A stretch of DNA of 64,000 nt from Pedobacter petrophilus (GCF_009674725.1 NZ_WKKH01000005.1:62001-126000); one strand, 5' to 3'; shown: positions 8,389 through 18,014, numbered from the stretch's first letter. Notes: a model not told the origin generated them from the sequence alone. Program-made: numbers and translations.

Positions 8389-9384
8389 TTAGTCCATTAC
8401 GTAAGGATAGTTCTCCGTCTTGTATACATCTTTGTATAACTCGGATACTTCCGGCCATGGAGATTCTTCCGCAAATTTTACAGCCTGATCTACAGTTGCT
8501 TTAACTTTCGCTTCCACTTCTTCAATCCAGGCCTGATCCGCATACTTTTCTGTCAAGATGGTTTCTCTTGCAAGTTCAACCGGATCTTTCGCTTTATAAT
8601 CTTCTAACTCTTCTTTAGTACGATATTTAGCAGGATCTGACATCGAATGACCACGGTAACGGTAAGTTCTCATTTCTAAGAAAGTTGGTCCTTCACCTTT
8701 ACGGGCACGTTGAATGGCTTCATCCATTGCATTATGAACGGCAACCGGATCCATTCCATCAACTGGTGCACATGGCATATCAAAACCTAAACCTATTTTA
8801 TAAATATCAGTCATGTTAGTGGTACGTTGTACTGAAGTACCCATTGCATAACCATTGTTTTCGCAAACAAAGATTACTGGCAATTTCCACAACATAGCCA
8901 TGTTAAAAGTTTCGTTTAAAGCACCCTGACGCACCGCGCCATCGCCCATATAACAAATGTTAACATTATCAGTTCCCTTGTATTTTTCTGCAAAAGCAAC
9001 ACCAGCTCCTAATGGGATCTGACCTCCAACAATTGCATGGCCACCATAAAAGTTATGTTCTTTGCTAAACATGTGCATTGAACCACCTTTACCTTTAGAG
9101 CAACCGGTAGCTTTACCATACATCTCTGCCATGATGCTATCGGCACTTACACCTAAAGCTAAAGCATGAGCGTGATCGCGATAAGTTGTAATCATCGAAT
9201 CACCTTTTTGCATTGCAGATATTGCACCTGCAACTACAGCTTCTTGTCCAATGTATAAATGACAAAAGCCACGTATTTTTTGTTGTCCGTATAACTGGCC
9301 AGTCTTCTCTTCGAACTTGCGCATTAGCAACATCGACTCAAACCACTTTAACCAGGTATCTTTATTTATTTCTACTGCACTCAT
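8389..9384 (-). CDS. pdhA: Pyruvate dehydrogenase E1 component, alpha subunit
   Basis: 331 residues from the chosen start. The thiamine-diphosphate motif begins GDGAVRQG and ends in NN (ENNGYAMGT). The phosphorylation-loop-like YRYRGHSMSDP stretch is typical of E1-alpha. I prefer the ATG at 9384 (MSAVEINKDTW) over one 60 bases upstream, because the added residues are Lys-rich and not family-like. E1 decarboxylates pyruvate and passes the acetyl group to the E2 lipoyl arms. It needs a separately encoded E1-beta subunit, which is not adjacent. First gene of the pdhA-pdhC operon. Confidence 0.95.
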   Translation of the reverse strand: MSAVEINKDTWLKWFESMLLMRKFEEKTGQLYGQQKIRGFCHLYIGQEAVVAGAISAMQKGDSMITTYRDHAHALALGVSADSIMAEMYGKATGCSKGKGGSMHMFSKEHNFYGGHAIVGGQIPLGAGVAFAEKYKGTDNVNICYMGDGAVRQGALNETFNMAMLWKLPVIFVCENNGYAMGTSVQRTTNMTDIYKIGLGFDMPCAPVDGMDPVAVHNAMDEAIQRARKGEGPTFLEMRTYRYRGHSMSDPAKYRTKEELEDYKAKDPVELARETILTEKYADQAWIEEVEAKVKATVDQAVKFAEESPWPEVSELYKDVYKTENYPYVMD

Positions 9385-9643
9385 TTTAGGGTATTTGTTT
9401 TTTTGCGACAGCAAATCTAATTTTTTTATTGTAATTTTTGGCACTTTCTAATGTAAAAACATCATAATATCAGCTATGAAATTACATTTACCACTTCTTT
9501 TGCAATCACCTGGTCATCATTAAGGTTATTTAGATCTCAGGCACAATTTTACCTACCGTTCACTTCACGATTTAACAAATTATTAATTCAAATAATGGGG
9601 AAATTTTATTCTGCGAAACCCTGTTTAACCGTAATTTACTAAT

Positions 9644-9850
9644 TTATATGAAAGGCAATAGCAGTAGTACTTTAGGATAATCCAGACCCGCCATTCGCCT
9701 TATCTTTTTTGTAATACTGCTACAATTTAAAGCTGCGTTAAACAAAAAAGTATAATTGCTGTTGTCGGGCTTAGTTAATTGGGATTGCAGGCACGAGGTT
9801 AAGCTTGTTAAAACGATCGGTACCAAAAAAACCCATCCGCTCTTAGCCAT
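9644..9850 (-). CDS. Possible small lipoprotein
   Basis: A 68-codon frame in the 784-bp region between pdhA and the NlpC gene. It begins with a plausible lipoprotein signal (MAKSGWVFLVPIVLTSLTSC, lipobox LTSC, C20). The rest has no recognisable domain and ends in a hydrophobic LLLLPF stretch, so it may be a decayed or spurious frame. The rest of the region (9385-9643 and 9851-10068) shows no other gene-like signal. Confidence 0.3.
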   Translation of the reverse strand: MAKSGWVFLVPIVLTSLTSCLQSQLTKPDNSNYTFLFNAALNCSSITKKIRRMAGLDYPKVLLLLPFI

Positions 9851-10068
9851 CCTTACTTGAAAAATAAAGACAAGTAAAGGATAAGCACTTCAGCAAAAAA
9901 GAAATATCCTAGCGTAAGCCAATACACTAACCTGATAAACAGTTAATTATATTCTGATAATTAATAAATGAACGACTTTATTCTTTAGCACTTCGAAAGG
10001 ACATAGCCCTTTATTAAAAGACCAAAACAGTTGAAATGTTAATAACTTTTACTTTTTAACAACAAACA

Positions 10069-10100
10069 TTTGGATAACATTTGTAGAATTGATACTTTTG
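10069..10100 (+). promoter_or_regulatory. Bacteroidota-type -33/-7 promoter for the NlpC/P60 gene
   Basis: TTTG at 10069-10072, a 20-base spacer, then TACTTTTG at 10093-10100 matching the -7 consensus TAnnTTTG. It predicts a transcript with a leader of about 65 bases before the ATG at 10169. Confidence 0.65.
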
Positions 10101-10168
10101 ACAACCAACAATAAGCCCATGTGGTTTACGTTACTGTGTAAGTGAATACCCAAACATAACTGTATAAC

Positions 10169-10726
10169 ATGATTAAAAAATTTTTGTTTTCATCCCTAAT
10201 CGCTATCTGCACGTTCTCAGCCGCATTTGCGCAAACAAAAACAAAAGAATCTGGTAAAGACTTAAATGACCCCGACAACTTAGCGTCTCAGTATTTTTCG
10301 CAGGTTATGGGTGTTGCAGTAGATGCAACTTCGAACTTAAAACTATACAAGTTTATCTACGAATGGATCGGAACACCTTACAGTTATGGTGGATCCAGCA
10401 AAAAAGGGATAGATTGTTCAGCTTTTACCAAAGCCATTTACGACAAAGTTTTTAACACAACCATCAGAAGAAATTCCCGCGATATCTTTAGCATGGTAGA
10501 TCCATTATCTAAAGAAGATTTAAAAGAGGGTGATTTAGTTTTCTTTAAGATAAAAAGCAGAAGCATCTCTCACGTTGGGATTTACTTAGGCGATAACAGA
10601 TTCGCGCATGCATCTAGTTCACGTGGAGTAGTAATCAGTAATTTAAACGAACCCTATTATAGCCGCTATTTTTATAAAGGTGGCCGTGTATTAGAATCGT
10701 TTAAAAAAGAATTTACAGTAGAATAA
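10169..10726 (+). CDS. Exported NlpC/P60 family peptidoglycan hydrolase
   Basis: 185 residues. A Sec signal (residues 1-21, ending AFA) precedes an NlpC/P60 domain with catalytic C83 in GIDCSAF, H135 in SISHVGIYLG and a third polar residue near H147 (FAHASSSRGV). These enzymes cleave the D-Glu to diaminopimelate bond of peptidoglycan stem peptides in the periplasm. There is no SH3 or LysM targeting domain, so it is a minimal hydrolase, similar to the Spr/MepS type. It is flanked by a good promoter and a terminator and is monocistronic. Confidence 0.92.
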   Translation: MIKKFLFSSLIAICTFSAAFAQTKTKESGKDLNDPDNLASQYFSQVMGVAVDATSNLKLYKFIYEWIGTPYSYGGSSKKGIDCSAFTKAIYDKVFNTTIRRNSRDIFSMVDPLSKEDLKEGDLVFFKIKSRSISHVGIYLGDNRFAHASSSRGVVISNLNEPYYSRYFYKGGRVLESFKKEFTVE

Positions 10727-10773
10727 ACGGCTTACAGTTAACCATTTTCGGTTAGTAATAAATCAAAATATAC

Positions 10774-10808
10774 AATCCTCCTTGAGTTAATTCAGGAGGA
10801 TTTTTTTA
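10774..10808 (+). terminator. Intrinsic terminator after the NlpC/P60 gene
   Basis: Stem AATCCTCCTtGA / TTCAGGAGGATT followed by a seven-T run at 10801. Confidence 0.85.
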
Positions 10809-10824
10809 TACCTTAAATTATCTA

Positions 10825-11922
10825 ATGAACTTTCTAAAGACAATATTTTTATCCCTTTTTATATTCATCATCATACTTGGCTGCACCAATAACAATGCAC
10901 AGGTAGTGGTTTCCACAGCGCAAACAGATACAATAGTTAGAAAAATAAAAGATACTATATCCATTACTGCTGTAGGCGATATCATGTTGGGCTCAGCCTT
11001 TCCATCCACATCAAATCTTCCTCCTGATGATGCCGTGAACAGCTTTCAGGCGGTAGACAGTCTGCTGAAAGGTGATATCGTTTTTGGGAACCTGGAAGGG
11101 TGTTTTCTAAACTCCGGGAATTCTACCAAATGCAATGGCATCAATCCGAACAACTGCTATGCATTCAGAATGCCTGATCGCTATGCCGGCGTATATAAAA
11201 AGGCAGGTTTTAATGTATTGAGCATTGCCAATAATCATGTTGGCGATTTTGATTCAAAAGGCCGAAAGAACACTGCCCGGATTTTAGATTCGCTCCAAAT
11301 CCACTATGCCGGCCAATTAAATAAACCTTTTGAGGTTTTTGAAAAAGATAGCGTGAAATATGCTTTTTGTGCTTTTGCACCAAATGAAAACACAGTTTCC
11401 ATCAATAAAACTGGAGAAGCAAAGGCCTTGGTCGCGCGCCTGAAAACAATGGCAGATATAGTTATTGTATCTTTTCATGGTGGTGGCGAAGGTGCCAGGT
11501 TTGAACACGTTCGGCGTAAAAATGAAATCTTTTATAATGAAAATCGTGGGAATGTTTATGCTTTTGCACATGCCGTAATCGACGCTGGTGCTGACGTAGT
11601 TTTAGGTCACGGTCCTCATGTTACCCGCGCAGTAGAAGTTTACAAAAACAAGTTCATCGCCTATAGCCTAGGCAATTTCTGCACTTATGGTATGTTTAGC
11701 CTGAAAGGGAATAATGGTATTGCACCATTGCTTCAGTTAAAAATAAATCCTAAAGGTGACTTTTTATTTGCCGATGTAACTTCCATCAAACAGGATAAAA
11801 TAAACAGACTAACCGTAGATAAAAATTATGGCGCTTTTAAACGCATGAAAGAATTAACAGATATAGATTTCGTAGGTCACCAGCTGAATTTCGAAAACAA
11901 CAAGATTACATTAAAAAATTAA
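10825..11922 (+). CDS. CapA family (poly-gamma-glutamate-type) lipoprotein, metallophosphoesterase fold
   Basis: 365 residues with a lipoprotein signal ending LGC (C20). CapA-domain motifs appear in order: GDIMLGS, GNLEGCF, IANNHVGDF, SFHGGGEGARF, VLGHGPHVTR and YSLGNFC. These resemble calcineurin-like phosphoesterase motifs with the Asp, Asn and His metal ligands. CapA/PgsA proteins take part in capsule or poly-gamma-glutamate export in Gram-positives. In Bacteroidota the role is unclear, and no other capB/capC genes are adjacent. It starts just after the preceding terminator. Confidence 0.88.
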   Translation: MNFLKTIFLSLFIFIIILGCTNNNAQVVVSTAQTDTIVRKIKDTISITAVGDIMLGSAFPSTSNLPPDDAVNSFQAVDSLLKGDIVFGNLEGCFLNSGNSTKCNGINPNNCYAFRMPDRYAGVYKKAGFNVLSIANNHVGDFDSKGRKNTARILDSLQIHYAGQLNKPFEVFEKDSVKYAFCAFAPNENTVSINKTGEAKALVARLKTMADIVIVSFHGGGEGARFEHVRRKNEIFYNENRGNVYAFAHAVIDAGADVVLGHGPHVTRAVEVYKNKFIAYSLGNFCTYGMFSLKGNNGIAPLLQLKINPKGDFLFADVTSIKQDKINRLTVDKNYGAFKRMKELTDIDFVGHQLNFENNKITLKN

Positions 11923-11986
11923 TCTCCTGTTACATCTCTTTTAATTTATTTCCGAATCTTTGCAACTGACCGGACCTTATAACAAT

Positions 11987-12169
11987 ATGAAAAAAGGATT
12001 AATTCTTCATTACATCATCGGAATCGCTGCAGCGGTTTTAGTATTAGCAGCTGCTTATTATATCAATCAGAATCCGAAAAATATATGGTCAGCAGGGATT
12101 ATTATACTAGCTGGCTGTCTGGTTGCTTTTAGCCAGTTTCAAATCATCAGACATAAAAAGAAACAGTAA
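11987..12169 (+). CDS. Small two-TM membrane protein
   Basis: 60 residues from the ATG at 11987 (MKKGLILHY), preferred to an upstream ATG at 11960 because MKK followed by a hydrophobic helix is a natural membrane start. Two hydrophobic segments (about 5-25 and 34-52) are followed by a basic RHKKKQ tail, likely on the cytoplasmic side. No known domain. It follows the CapA gene by 64 bases and ends just before a perfect palindrome. Confidence 0.6.
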   Translation: MKKGLILHYIIGIAAAVLVLAAAYYINQNPKNIWSAGIIILAGCLVAFSQFQIIRHKKKQ

Positions 12170-12171
12170 AG

Positions 12172-12203
12172 ACAGCTGCTAACCTGATCAGGTTAGCAGC
12201 TGT
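12172..12203. terminator. 32-bp perfect palindrome between convergent genes, probable bidirectional terminator
   Basis: A perfect inverted repeat with arms beginning ACAGCTGCTAACCTGA and no spacer. It lies 2 bases after one stop codon and 73 bases from the convergent minus-strand gene. There is no long T-run, so the termination role is inferred from position. Confidence 0.55.
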
Positions 12204-12276
12204 TGAAGCTTCTTATTTATTAAGTTAGTGCAACGATTTCTTTCTGACAACCGATTGATAGGAATAGAGAGGGCAA

Positions 12277-12462
12277 TTAGCTCTCATCCTTGGTGTTTTT
12301 AACCAATCCGATACCAGACACAAAAAATATTAATCCGATAATGCCATATACGAATAATCCTCTTGTGGCCGAACTGTGGTTTACAAATCCGTACCCGGCA
12401 TAGATAAGCCCGATGATTCCAAGAATAGTTAAAATTGTTCCAAAAGTGCGTTTTACATTCAT
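12277..12462 (-). CDS. Small two-TM membrane protein
   Basis: 61 residues: two hydrophobic segments (about 8-26 and 36-54) joined by a short GFVNHSSATRG loop, with a charged KNTKDES tail. Proteins of this size and layout are common in Bacteroidota, without assigned function. It stands alone between a palindrome and another terminator. Confidence 0.6.
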   Translation of the reverse strand: MNVKRTFGTILTILGIIGLIYAGYGFVNHSSATRGLFVYGIIGLIFFVSGIGLVKNTKDES

Positions 12463-12520
12463 GATTCTAGATTAGTAGAATAAATACAAAAAATCAGAAC
12501 TTTTGTTTTAAAGATCAAGA

Positions 12521-12552
12521 AAAAGCCACGATTGTTAACAATCGTGGCTTTT
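12521..12552 (-). terminator. Intrinsic terminator (32-bp perfect palindrome) after the M13 peptidase gene
   Basis: Perfect arms starting AAAAGCCACGATTGTT, with terminal A/T runs on both sides, placed 16 bases past the M13 stop codon. It can act in both directions. Confidence 0.85.
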
Positions 12553-12568
12553 ATGAAGTATTTACAGT

Positions 12569-14611
12569 CTACCAAACACCTAACCTGTTTTCGGGTGCCA
12601 GATACATTTTTGCTGTAGCTGGAATGTTAAAAGCTTTATAAAAGGCTTCCATATTGTATACCGAACCGTTTACCCGAAACATTTCCGGACTATGAGGATC
12701 AGTTTTTATACGAACCAACATCGATTCATCCCTGCTTTTCATCCTCCAGACTTGTGCAAAACCCAAGAAGAAACGCTGATCTGGCGTAAAACCATCAATT
12801 TTCTTGTCGCCTTTACCTTGGTCAGTCAATTTGAAGGCATCATAAGCGATGTTTAAACCACCAATATCTGCCAGGTTTTCACCTAAAGTTAATTCACCAT
12901 TTACATGCTGATTATCTAACAATGTAAACTTGTTATATAAGGTTACCACTTTATCTGCTTTAGTTTCGAATTTTGCAGCATCTTCCTTAGTCCACCATTC
13001 TTTTAAATTTCCAACGGCATCATATTGTCTGCCCTGATCATCAAAACCATGAGTCATTTCATGCCCGATTACTGCACCAATTGCACCATAATTAATGGCA
13101 TCATCAGCATTAAAAGCAAAGAACGGAAACTGTAAGATCCCTGCGGGGAATACAATTTCATTATACGCCGGGTTATAATAAGCATTTACAGTTGGTGGCG
13201 TCATAAACCATTCTGTTTTGTCTACATCCTTCCCTAACTTGGCCATCATCTCTTTGTAAGCGTGTTGCTTTGCTGACTGCAGATTAGCAAAATAAGTATT
13301 TTTCGAAACCTTAACATCATCATACTTTTTCCACTCGTCCGGATAACCGATTTTTTTAATGAAAGCATTAAGTTTTTCTAAAGCTTTCTTTTTTGTTTCA
13401 GCAGACATCCAGTCTACCTTTTTAATGCGTTCTTCATATACTTTCTGAAGGTTATTCACCAATTCAAGCATCCGCTTTTTAGCTTCCGGCTTGAAATATT
13501 GTTCAGCATACAACTGCCCGAGTAAATCGCCCAGGTAACGATCGGTATTGTTAACCATTGATTTCCACCGCTCCGTTTGCGCAGACTGCCCACTTAAAGT
13601 TTTACCAAAAAACTCAAATTTTGCAGTTCTGAAAGCATCACTCAGTGCATTGGCTGCATTATCTAAAGCATCAAATTTCAGCTTTTGCTTCCAGATTTCT
13701 ATTGGCTGACTTTTCACCAATGCAGATAGTGCCTGATAATATTTCGGCTGCCTTACGATTAAAGTATCGGTTGATGCGCCAAGATTCTTCAACACTGTTT
13801 TTAAATCGATATTTGGAATCCGTTTTTGAAAATCAGCAACAGTTAATTTATTATAATTTTTCTGAGGATCGCGGAGCTCAACAGGTGTTGAATGAGATTT
13901 TGCCAGCTGCGTTTCCAATTTCAAAATATTGTCTGCGTATTTTGAACCATGAGCAGAATCGCCTGAAAGGCTAAACACTTTCGCAATGTATGTTAAATAA
14001 GCAGTTCTAATTTTCTTTGCCTTATCATCCTGGTCTAAATAATAGCTGCGATCTGGCAACTTCAAGCCCGTTTGTGTAAAGATCAGCGTATTTTTCGTGC
14101 TTATCTTATCATCAGGTTCGATACCAAAACCTAACAAATCTCCTTGTCCATTTTTAAAACCTTCAGATATAAAATTAATTAGGTCCTTGTCATTTTTGAT
14201 GGCATCAATCTTTGCCAGAAGTGGTTTCACCGGTTCAACGCCAAGTTTTTCAATGGTTAAAGAATCCATTCCACTGGCATAGAAATCACCTACTTTTTGC
14301 TCGTTACTGCCTTTAGTACCACTACCTTTTGCAGCACTTTCCAGGATTATCCTTAAGTTCTTTAAGTTGTCATTATATAAGGTATAAAATGAACCCCATC
14401 CTGTTTCTGTTTTAGGAATCTGTGTATTCTTCATCCATTTGCCATTGGCATAAAGGAAAAAGTTATCACCCGGTTTTACTGTTGAGTCCATCCCGGCGAC
14501 ATCGAAAAAGACTGTTCTTTGGTCTGTTTCTCTGACTTCATTATTCTTACCATTTTTGCAGGCTACAAAGAGCAATAATGCAGCCGCAGGTATCAAAAAA
14601 GTTTTTTTCAT
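12569..14611 (-). CDS. pepO: M13 family metallopeptidase (neprilysin/PepO-like), lipoprotein
   Basis: 680 residues, normal for M13. A lipoprotein signal ends FVAC (C18). Zinc motif VIGHEMTHGFDDQG (HExxH) and the third ligand motif ENLADIGGL are both present, as is the substrate-binding NAYYNPxxNEI stretch upstream and the C-terminal YxxPExRxGVW-like ending. It should cleave short peptides in the periplasm. Monocistronic, with its own terminator. Confidence 0.93.
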   Translation of the reverse strand: MKKTFLIPAAALLLFVACKNGKNNEVRETDQRTVFFDVAGMDSTVKPGDNFFLYANGKWMKNTQIPKTETGWGSFYTLYNDNLKNLRIILESAAKGSGTKGSNEQKVGDFYASGMDSLTIEKLGVEPVKPLLAKIDAIKNDKDLINFISEGFKNGQGDLLGFGIEPDDKISTKNTLIFTQTGLKLPDRSYYLDQDDKAKKIRTAYLTYIAKVFSLSGDSAHGSKYADNILKLETQLAKSHSTPVELRDPQKNYNKLTVADFQKRIPNIDLKTVLKNLGASTDTLIVRQPKYYQALSALVKSQPIEIWKQKLKFDALDNAANALSDAFRTAKFEFFGKTLSGQSAQTERWKSMVNNTDRYLGDLLGQLYAEQYFKPEAKKRMLELVNNLQKVYEERIKKVDWMSAETKKKALEKLNAFIKKIGYPDEWKKYDDVKVSKNTYFANLQSAKQHAYKEMMAKLGKDVDKTEWFMTPPTVNAYYNPAYNEIVFPAGILQFPFFAFNADDAINYGAIGAVIGHEMTHGFDDQGRQYDAVGNLKEWWTKEDAAKFETKADKVVTLYNKFTLLDNQHVNGELTLGENLADIGGLNIAYDAFKLTDQGKGDKKIDGFTPDQRFFLGFAQVWRMKSRDESMLVRIKTDPHSPEMFRVNGSVYNMEAFYKAFNIPATAKMYLAPENRLGVW

Positions 14612-14701
14612 GTATGTATAAATTCAGTTGCGAAGAATAAAGCTACAAAAACGATCATGCAGTTTATACGATTTTTTTTAACTTCATAAAAAAATCTAAT
14701 T

Positions 14702-15634
14702 ATGCAATACACTATTTACATTCTCGTTTTCCTGGCGATTATTATTTTGTTAAGCTCATTTGTTACTGTAAAACAAGGAACCATAGCAGTAGTAACTGTT
14801 TTTGGAAAATACCGCAGGCAACTCAGGCCAGGATTAAACTTTAAAATCCCTCTAATAGAGCAGATTTATTCCAGGATTTCGATTCAAAACCGCTCTGTTG
14901 AGTTATCATTTCAAGCGGTTACCCAGGATCAGGCCAATGTTTATTTTAAAGCAATGCTTTTATATTCTGTTGTCAATCAGGATGAGGAAACCATTAAAAA
15001 CGTAGCGTTTAAATTTGTTGATGCAACAAATTTAATGCAAGCTTTAATCAGAACTATCGAAGGTTCTATTCGTGCGTACGTAGCTACCCAAAAGCAAGCT
15101 AATGTTTTAGCGCAACGCAACGAAATTGTATTACATGTAAAGGAACAAATTGACCAGGTTTTAGATGGCTGGGGTTATCATTTACAAGATCTTCAGTTAA
15201 ACGACATTACTTTCGATGAAGAAATTATGCGCTCGATGAGCCGTGTGGTTGCATCAAATAACCTGAAAGCTGCCGCAGAAAACGAAGGTCAGGCTTTATT
15301 GATTACCAAAACTAAGGGTGCTGAAGCAGATGGTAATGCCATCAAAATTGCAGCTACTGCCGAACGTGAAGCTGCTCAGCTCCGCGGACAAGGTATTGCA
15401 TTATTCAGGGAAGAAGTAGCAAAAGGCATGACAAACGCCGCGCACGAAATGCAACAGGCGAATTTAGATACCTCAGTAATTCTATTCACCATGTGGACTG
15501 AAGCCATTAAACAATTTGCTGAATATGGCGAGGGTAACATCATTTTCTTAGATGGCAGTACAGAAGGCATGAACAAAACCATGAAAGAAATGATGGCCAT
15601 GCAGTTGAGTCAAAATAATGCTAAAACAACATAA
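14702..15634 (+). CDS. SPFH/Band 7 (prohibitin-like) membrane protein
   Basis: 310 residues. An N-terminal membrane anchor (about residues 3-23) is followed by a Band 7 domain (VKQGTIAVVTVFGKYRRQL onwards) and an Ala/Glu-rich coiled coil (about 185-260). This layout matches the stomatin/HflK/QmcA-type SPFH proteins, which assemble into rings in the inner membrane. No NfeD partner is adjacent. The promoter lies in the short gap to the divergent M13 gene. Confidence 0.88.
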   Translation: MQYTIYILVFLAIIILLSSFVTVKQGTIAVVTVFGKYRRQLRPGLNFKIPLIEQIYSRISIQNRSVELSFQAVTQDQANVYFKAMLLYSVVNQDEETIKNVAFKFVDATNLMQALIRTIEGSIRAYVATQKQANVLAQRNEIVLHVKEQIDQVLDGWGYHLQDLQLNDITFDEEIMRSMSRVVASNNLKAAAENEGQALLITKTKGAEADGNAIKIAATAEREAAQLRGQGIALFREEVAKGMTNAAHEMQQANLDTSVILFTMWTEAIKQFAEYGEGNIIFLDGSTEGMNKTMKEMMAMQLSQNNAKTT

Positions 15635-15696
15635 AGCTTTCTTCTTATTAATTTATGCTATCCAAGATTGGTAGCAATTAACAAAAAAATCAAAGC

Positions 15697-15738
15697 GCAT
15701 AAAAAAACCGATCAATTAATTGATCGGTTTTTTTATGC
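15697..15738. terminator. Bidirectional terminator, 42-bp perfect palindrome
   Basis: Perfect inverted repeat (core ACCGATCAATTAATTGATCG) flanked by seven A's on the left and seven T's on the right. It lies between the convergent SPFH and processing-protease genes. Confidence 0.9.
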
Positions 15739-15749
15739 TATTAAGTGAA

Positions 15750-17939
15750 TTAGAACTTCTGTACCGGTGAACCTAAATTCATTACATAGTTTCCGGATTG
15801 CTGCATGAAATCGCCCATTACTTTTAGCGATTCATCTTCAATAAAGTCAAAAGAATCTTGCTTAGTTACTTTCTCTCCCTTTTTAATTGCTGGCAAACCC
15901 CTCAATGCCCTTAACTCATTCTGTCTGGCAAGAGATTTTGCTTCCTGAGCATCACGCTCAGCTTTGAGTTTAACTTCATTCAATGGAACAGAAACTTCTG
16001 CATCACGTTTCTTCAAATCAGCTATATCCTGTTTCAAATATTTAAAATCTAACGAGTTTGAAATTCGTTGCTCGCTGTTCTTAATTAAACCAGCTTTAAC
16101 AGGAGATAAATTGGCTACGGATGTAAAGTTAGAGCGGGGAATAACATCCCAGGGCAATGCAGATGGCTCTGTATCTTCACCAATTTTATCCATTGGATAT
16201 ACCGATGGAAAAACTACATCCGGCATTACACCTTTATGTTGCGTACTGCTGCCGGCCACTCTATAAAATTTAGCCATTGTCAGGTTGATTTGGCCCAGGT
16301 TAATATCGGCTACTGCTGTAGAAGTTGGCGAAGTACCCAAGGTCTTATCTCTGGTTACCAAACCAGCTATTTTTTGCAACATACCTGGATTTACCAATTT
16401 ATTTAAGTCGATAGATGATTGAACAGTTCCTTTACCATAAGTTTGGCTACCCATGATAATTCCACGTCCATAATCCTGAATCGCGCCGGCAAAAATTTCG
16501 GATGCAGAAGCACTTAAACGATCAACCATTACCCCGAATGGACCATCCCAGGCTACACCTGCAGTTTCATCTTCATCTACTTCGATTTTACCCCGTAAAT
16601 CTTTTACCTGTACAACTGGTCCTCTATCAATAAATAAACCAGTTAGGGAAATAGCTTCTACAAGAGAGCCGCCTCCGTTTCCACGTAAATCCATTACAAT
16701 TGCATCAACCTTGTCGATAGTTTTTAAAGAATCTATCAGTTTCCTAACATCCCTTGTGGTGCTTTTGTAGTTCTTATCACCGGCATTTGCTGCTTTAAAA
16801 TCAGCATAGAATGCAGGTAACGAAATTACCCCAACTTTATAGCTTTTGCCATTTGAATTAATGGTTTTTACTTTTTTCTTAGCAGACTGATCTTCAAGAA
16901 TCACCTTTTCTCTCATCATTTCCACAATGACAGGTTTAGAAGACATTTCTTTTCCGACAGGAATTACTTTTAAACGAACTTTAGTTCCTTTGGCGCCTTT
17001 GATTTTAGTTACAGTTAAATCTAATCTCCAGCCAACAATATCAACAAAATCATCATTTCCCTGGGCCACTGCGATAATTCTATCACCTGCCGTTAGTTGT
17101 TTACTTTTGAAGGCTGGTCCGCCAGGAATAATTTCTGTAATCTTAACGACCTCATTTTCCAATTGTAAACGGGCACCAATCCCTTCGAATGATCTTGACA
17201 TCTCTTCGTTAAACTCGGTTGCCCTGGTTGGAACAAAATAGTTTGTATGTGGATCAATCGATTCGGTAAACGCATCCATCAGAATCTGAAAAACATCCTG
17301 GTTATTGGTTTTAGCCGTTTGAGATTTTAAATTCTGATAACGCTTGGTTAAGGTTTCAACGTTTTTACTTTCTGCAGAACCCGCTAAATTCAGATTTACC
17401 AATTCGTACTTTACACGTTTTTTCCAGGTATCGTTTAAAATAGTACCAGATGCTGCCCAAGGCAATTTCTCCCGGTCATAAACGTAAGTATCGTTTTGAT
17501 TGAAATCATATTTATTTTTAATCTGCGCTAAAGAATAGGTAAAATATTCATTTAACCGTTTGGCATAAACATTATAAATATAGAATGGACCACTTAAATC
17601 GCCGTTTTTGAAATCGTCATCAAGTGTAGTCCTATATTTTTCAAATTCTTTGATATCAGATGCCAGAAAATAATTTTTGCCCTGATCTAAAGCTTTGATG
17701 TATTTGTCTAAAATCAAAGATGAAATTGAATCGTTTACCTGAACTTTTTTGTAATTATAGCTTTCAATCAGGTTAACCACTTCTTTAATTACAAGTTGCT
17801 GCTGCTGATCGGGCATAACATTGGTAACACCATCAACGATTGGCTGAGGTTTTGGTGCGGCGTGACAAGCAATCACAGCGGCAGTAAAAATTATAAAAAA
17901 TACTCTCTTCAACATCTGTTTAAATGATTTAAAATCCAT
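15750..17939 (-). CDS. prc: C-terminal processing (tail-specific) protease, S41A family
   Basis: About 729 residues. A signal sequence ends in VIAC (possible lipobox); the ATG at 17939 or the one at 17915 (MLKRVFF) would both serve as start. A long N-terminal domain precedes a PDZ domain (about 240-330, including FEGIGARL and GGPAFKSKQLTAGDRI). The S41 catalytic domain follows, with the Ser motif DRLSASASEIFAGA and the Lys motif GSQTYGKGTVQ. The C-terminal extension resembles the DUF3340 tail of Prc/Tsp. It degrades or processes proteins from their C-terminus in the periplasm. Monocistronic. Confidence 0.93.
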   Translation of the reverse strand: MDFKSFKQMLKRVFFIIFTAAVIACHAAPKPQPIVDGVTNVMPDQQQQLVIKEVVNLIESYNYKKVQVNDSISSLILDKYIKALDQGKNYFLASDIKEFEKYRTTLDDDFKNGDLSGPFYIYNVYAKRLNEYFTYSLAQIKNKYDFNQNDTYVYDREKLPWAASGTILNDTWKKRVKYELVNLNLAGSAESKNVETLTKRYQNLKSQTAKTNNQDVFQILMDAFTESIDPHTNYFVPTRATEFNEEMSRSFEGIGARLQLENEVVKITEIIPGGPAFKSKQLTAGDRIIAVAQGNDDFVDIVGWRLDLTVTKIKGAKGTKVRLKVIPVGKEMSSKPVIVEMMREKVILEDQSAKKKVKTINSNGKSYKVGVISLPAFYADFKAANAGDKNYKSTTRDVRKLIDSLKTIDKVDAIVMDLRGNGGGSLVEAISLTGLFIDRGPVVQVKDLRGKIEVDEDETAGVAWDGPFGVMVDRLSASASEIFAGAIQDYGRGIIMGSQTYGKGTVQSSIDLNKLVNPGMLQKIAGLVTRDKTLGTSPTSTAVADINLGQINLTMAKFYRVAGSSTQHKGVMPDVVFPSVYPMDKIGEDTEPSALPWDVIPRSNFTSVANLSPVKAGLIKNSEQRISNSLDFKYLKQDIADLKKRDAEVSVPLNEVKLKAERDAQEAKSLARQNELRALRGLPAIKKGEKVTKQDSFDFIEDESLKVMGDFMQQSGNYVMNLGSPVQKF

Positions 17940-17977
17940 TTCCAATTCTATATAGCCAATATGATACCATTTCAACG

Positions 17978-18014
17978 AAAAAACAAAAAAGAGACAGCAT
18001 TATTACCGTCTCTT
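17978..18014 (-). terminator. Intrinsic terminator after the TPR gene
   Basis: On the minus strand, stem AAGAGAC / GTCTCTT (17989-18014) with a 12-base loop, followed by a T-rich run (17978-17990). Confidence 0.65.
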
